From an uncultured Lachnospiraceae bacterium (GTDB lineage Bacteria; Bacillota; Clostridia; Lachnospirales; Lachnospiraceae), in assembly GCA_902783445.1 (NCBI GenBank), contig CACZQX010000095.1:1-9136 (forward strand): a stretch of DNA of 9,136 nucleotides, in the 5' to 3' direction. Below, in pieces: positions 6,675-9,136 of this stretch. The notes under the pieces were generated by a model, which saw only the letters and a list, made by a program, of their open reading frames with translations, was not told the origin of the DNA and made no database searches. Both the position numbers and the translations under genes were made by a program. The stretch's first letter is position 1; each line of letters starts with the position of its first letter.

Positions 6675-7634
6675 TTATCCCATAATCAAATATACAAAGA
6701 ATGCCGCATATCCGATTAGCATTATCGCACCGCCGATTCTGCTGAGTTTCTTTTTTCTTAAAACCAAAAGCCAGAGTAAAAGCGCTGCTGCCACGGCTAC
6801 TATACTGTCTATCAAAAATCCGCTTTGGTAAGGTATGTTTGTTATTATCGCCGAAGTTCCCAGTACAAACAAAACGTTGAAAATATTACTGCCCACAATG
6901 TTTCCGATGGCAATATCCGCCTTTTTCTTAAGGCCTGCAACAACACATGTTACAAGTTCAGGAAGAGACGTTCCGAAGGCTACAATGGTAAGGCCGATTA
7001 TTCTTTCGTTTACGCCGATTATTCTTGCAAGCTCCGTTGCCGCATCTACGGTTATATTACTGCCGAATATAATGAGGGCAACACCCACGATAATAAGAAT
7101 AACAATTTTCAAAACGCTGAAATGCGCCTTTGGCAAAGTTTCCTCGATTTTTTCTTTTTCGCTTTGGGGTTCCGGATCTTTTTTTGCCATTTTAAGAAGA
7201 TAGGCCATGTAAAGAATAAAGCAACCCCATAATACAATGCCGTCTATTCTTCCCATCTTGCCGTCAATAAGCCCCAACAAAGCCATAAGAACAGAAATCG
7301 CCACAACAAAAGGAATCTCATATTTTACAGTGGATTTTTTAACCGCAAGAGGCGTTATAACCGCTGTAATTCCAAGGATTAACAAGATATTTAAGATATT
7401 GCTTCCCAGTACATTACCTACTGCAATATCCGCGCTGTGCTTTGCTGCCGCGGATATACTGATGGCCGCTTCCGGCGCACTTGTACCCATAGCGACAATG
7501 GTTAAGCCGATAACAAGCTGCGGAATGCCAAGCCTTTCGGCCGCTTCCGATGCACCTTCCACAAACCAGTCAGCGCCTTTAACAAGCATTATAAATCCTA
7601 CTATCAATAAAACAATCTGTAAAAATGTGTGCAT
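6675..7634 (-). CDS. yrbG: CaCA-family Na+/Ca2+ exchanger, YrbG type
   Basis: The 319-residue membrane protein shows the two inverted alpha repeats that define Ca2+:cation antiporters. Alpha-1 is GLTIVAMGTSAPE (43-55) with GNVLGSNI (73-80), and alpha-2 is GLTIVAFGTSLPE (214-226) with GNIVGSNI (244-251). The Glu residues at 55 and 226 are the expected Ca2+ ligands. About ten hydrophobic helices are split by a short charged loop (residues 150-170), as in prokaryotic exchangers such as NCX_Mj. It probably exports Ca2+ in exchange for Na+ or H+ at the cytoplasmic membrane. The ATG at 7634 is preceded by AGAGGA at good spacing. The gene lies 96 bases downstream of trpA, with a possible promoter of its own near 7670, and is followed at once by a strong terminator, so it may be monocistronic or a read-through tail of the trp operon. 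Confidence 0.93.
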   Translation of the reverse strand: MHTFLQIVLLIVGFIMLVKGADWFVEGASEAAERLGIPQLVIGLTIVAMGTSAPEAAISISAAAKHSADIAVGNVLGSNILNILLILGITAVITPLAVKKSTVKYEIPFVVAISVLMALLGLIDGKMGRIDGIVLWGCFILYMAYLLKMAKKDPEPQSEKEKIEETLPKAHFSVLKIVILIIVGVALIIFGSNITVDAATELARIIGVNERIIGLTIVAFGTSLPELVTCVVAGLKKKADIAIGNIVGSNIFNVLFVLGTSAIITNIPYQSGFLIDSIVAVAAALLLWLLVLRKKKLSRIGGAIMLIGYAAFFVYLIMG

Positions 7635-7667
7635 TATATTCCTCTGTCTTCGCTTTTATTTCAACAC

Positions 7668-7673
7668 ATTATA
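7668..7673 (-). promoter_or_regulatory. Possible -10 box for the Na+/Ca2+ exchanger gene
   Basis: The minus strand reads TATAAT 33 bases before the exchanger ATG, preceded by GCATGATG. The hexamers 16-18 bases upstream (near CTTTCAT) match a -35 box poorly. The gap between trpA and the exchanger gene holds no convincing GC-rich terminator, so read-through from trpA is also possible. Confidence 0.4.
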
Positions 7674-7730
7674 CATCATGCCCGTTAATAATGAAAGACA
7701 AGTTAAAAATAAATTACCTAAATTTTACAT

Positions 7731-8501
7731 TTACAACATGGCCGATTTCATGCTCTTTACGTATTCTCCGACGTATTTGGCTGCGTTTTTACCATGTTCT
7801 TCCAAAAGTTTTATAATAGCCGAACCAACAATTGCTCCGTCGGAAATATCCGACATTTTCTTTGCCTGTTCCGGCTTGGAAATACCAAAACCGATAGCAC
7901 ATGGAACATTTGTATTCTCGCGAATAAGCTTAACCATTGCTTCCAAGTCGGTATTTATTTCGCTCCTTACTCCCGTAACCCCAAGGCTCGAAACCACGTA
8001 AATAAAGCCCTTTGCCTCTTTTGCTATCATGGCAATCCTGTTTTGAGATGTAGGTGCAATCATTGAAATCAAATCCACATTGTATTTGTTGCAAATATCA
8101 TCGAATTCATCCTTTTCTTCGAATGGAAGATCCGGCAATATTATTCCGTCCACGCCGATTTCAGCGCAAGTTTTAATAAACTCTTCAGCTCCGTAGGAAT
8201 AAACCACATTTGCATATGTCATGAAAACAAAAGGCACTGTTACATCTGTCCTTAAATCTTTTACCAATTCAAATACTTTATCAGTGGTAATACCACCCTT
8301 TAATGCACGAAGGTTCGCCCCTTGGATTACAGGTCCTTCCGCTGTTGGGTCCGAAAAAGGAATGCCAAGTTCAATAAGATCCGCTCCGTTTTCAACCGCC
8401 GCACGGATTGCCGCTTTTGTGGTCTCCGTATCCGGATCGCCGCAGGTAAAGAAAGGTATAAATGCTTTGCCCCTTTCAAATGCTTTATATATATTACTCA
8501 T
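7731..8501 (-). CDS. trpA: Tryptophan synthase alpha subunit
   Basis: The 256-residue TIM-barrel protein cleaves indole-3-glycerol phosphate to indole and glyceraldehyde 3-phosphate and passes indole through a tunnel to TrpB. Visible signatures are FIPFFTCGDPD (14-24), DLIELGIPFSDPTAEGP (41-57) with catalytic Glu44 (Glu49 in Salmonella), FMTYANVVYSYG (93-104), DGIILPDLPFEE (118-129), FIYVVSSLGVTGVR (166-179) and the phosphate-site motif IGFGISKPEQ. The second catalytic acid, Asp60 in Salmonella, is Glu55 here. I chose ATG 8501, with GGGGAGG 6 bases upstream, over an upstream in-frame ATG at 8537 that would add 12 residues not matching the family. The gene overlaps the end of trpB by 8 bases (ATGAGTAA), indicating translational coupling. 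Confidence 0.97.
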   Translation of the reverse strand: MSNIYKAFERGKAFIPFFTCGDPDTETTKAAIRAAVENGADLIELGIPFSDPTAEGPVIQGANLRALKGGITTDKVFELVKDLRTDVTVPFVFMTYANVVYSYGAEEFIKTCAEIGVDGIILPDLPFEEKDEFDDICNKYNVDLISMIAPTSQNRIAMIAKEAKGFIYVVSSLGVTGVRSEINTDLEAMVKLIRENTNVPCAIGFGISKPEQAKKMSDISDGAIVGSAIIKLLEEHGKNAAKYVGEYVKSMKSAML

Positions 8502-9136
8502 GGATATCCTCCCCTCTGTATCTGGCAATTGCCGCACAGTCTTTATCGCCTCTGCCGGAAATGGTTATAACGATTATTTTGTCTTTAGCCATTGTCGGCG
8601 CTATTTTTCTTGCATAGGCCACCGCATGTGCCGATTCGATGGCAGGAATGATTCCTTCTGTTTTTGAAAGATATTCAAAGGCTTCAACCGCCTCATCATC
8701 CGTTACGGGCACATATTTTGCACGACCGCTGTCGTGAAGATTAGCATGTTCCGGTCCGATACCCGGATAATCAAGTCCCGCGGAAATAGAGTAAACCGGA
8801 GCAATCTGACCGTATTTGTCCTGGCAGAAATATGATTTCATACCATGGAATATACCAAGGCGGCCTGTATTGATGGTTGCCGCGGTTTCAAAAGTGTCGA
8901 TACCTCTGCCCGCTGCCTCACAGCCGATAAGTTCAACGCTCTTATCTTCTATGAAATTATAAAATGTTCCGATAGCATTGGAACCGCCTCCCACGCAGGC
9001 TATAACCGCATCGGGAAGTCTGCCTTCTTTTTCCATCATCTGTTCTTTAATTTCTTTTGATATAACCGCCTGAAAATCACGCACGATTGTCGGGAAAGGA
9101 TGAGGTCCCATTACAGAACCCAGGCAATAATGTGTA
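8494..9136 (-). CDS. trpB: Tryptophan synthase beta subunit, C-terminal 213 residues (5' end cut by window)
   Basis: The gene enters from the right edge; its frame stays open upstream of the internal ATG at 9111, reading THYCLGSVMGPHPFP across the edge. TrpB condenses indole with serine through a PLP cofactor. The PLP phosphate-binding loop GGGSNAIG is at 8968-8991, and the cofactor-ring Ser motif SGRGDKD is at 8539-8559. Other family blocks are GCEAAGRG, LDYPGIGPEHA and EGIIPAIESAHA, the last holding a conserved active-site Glu. The Schiff-base Lys lies in the missing N-terminal half, as about 213 of roughly 395 residues are present. The stop codon overlaps the trpA start. The wording GPEHANLHDSGRA identifies the standard TrpB1 form rather than the TrpB2 form. 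It is presumably part of a longer trp operon to the right. Confidence 0.97.
   Translation of the reverse strand, partial: THYCLGSVMGPHPFPTIVRDFQAVISKEIKEQMMEKEGRLPDAVIACVGGGSNAIGTFYNFIEDKSVELIGCEAAGRGIDTFETAATINTGRLGIFHGMKSYFCQDKYGQIAPVYSISAGLDYPGIGPEHANLHDSGRAKYVPVTDDEAVEAFEYLSKTEGIIPAIESAHAVAYARKIAPTMAKDKIIVITISGRGDKDCAAIARYRGEDIHE

Noticed and set aside
6825..7232. 135-codon plus-strand open frame
   Set aside because: It is antisense to the exchanger gene, with a low-complexity, family-less translation; a shadow of the real frame.
7711..7725. AAATT/AATTT hairpin after trpA as a terminator
   Set aside because: The stem is only five A-T pairs; too weak to call, although TTTTTAA follows it on the minus strand.
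7237..8001. 254-codon plus-strand open frame
   Set aside because: It lies opposite the exchanger and trpA genes and spans their intergenic gap. It has no recognisable motif or convincing ribosome binding site, whereas both minus-strand genes have clear family signatures.
8502..8537. Upstream ATG adding 12 residues to TrpA
   Set aside because: The added residues include the ribosome binding site of ATG 8501 and do not resemble TrpA N-termini.
8221..8667. 148-codon plus-strand open frame across the trpA/trpB junction
   Set aside because: It is fully antisense to two conserved genes and has no supporting motif.

Overview
The window looks like chromosomal DNA of an anaerobic Firmicute, most likely a Clostridia member. 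This rests on a butyrate kinase gene, a trpB-trpA pair, strong purine-rich ribosome binding sites, moderate-to-low GC, and several Na+-coupled transporters typical of gut or sediment anaerobes. The genus cannot be fixed from sequence alone. I see no mobile element, CRISPR array, rRNA or tRNA.

Layout. Plus strand, 1-2443: the 3' part of a CocE/NonD-family serine hydrolase gene, followed after 16 bases by a divergent butyrate kinase; both have strongly biased codons that suggest high expression. A perfect 8-bp hairpin with a T run (2483-2507) closes this unit and separates it from a convergent ybaK-type Cys-tRNA deacylase gene (minus, 2522-2995). Divergent from ybaK, on the plus strand (3168-4799), is an AT-rich gene for an SLC1/DAACS-type symporter. 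It carries an extra soluble N-terminal domain of about 135 residues and changed residues at ion and substrate positions. It converges on a minus-strand two-gene unit: a Na+:alanine/glycine (AGCS) symporter (5129-6556) and a 100-residue PQ-loop/SemiSWEET-like membrane protein (4813-5115), which share a junction where the stop codon of the first overlaps the ribosome binding site of the second. A strong hairpin terminator (6623-6671) separates them from a CaCA-family Na+/Ca2+ exchanger gene (6675-7634). Upstream of that, on the same strand, lies the end of a tryptophan operon, trpA (7731-8501) and the 3' part of trpB (8494 to the window edge), overlapping by 8 bases.

How the genes may work together. 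trpB and trpA encode the two subunits of tryptophan synthase. The three ion-coupled carriers point to an organism that relies on a sodium gradient. The hydrolase and butyrate kinase probably act in one pathway: the hydrolase could release a carboxylate that the kinase phosphorylates, or the kinase could make ATP from an acyl phosphate, but the substrate is unknown. The less ordinary parts are the hydrolase-kinase pair with its altered active-site motifs and the two-domain symporter. Everything else looks like normal housekeeping or transport content.
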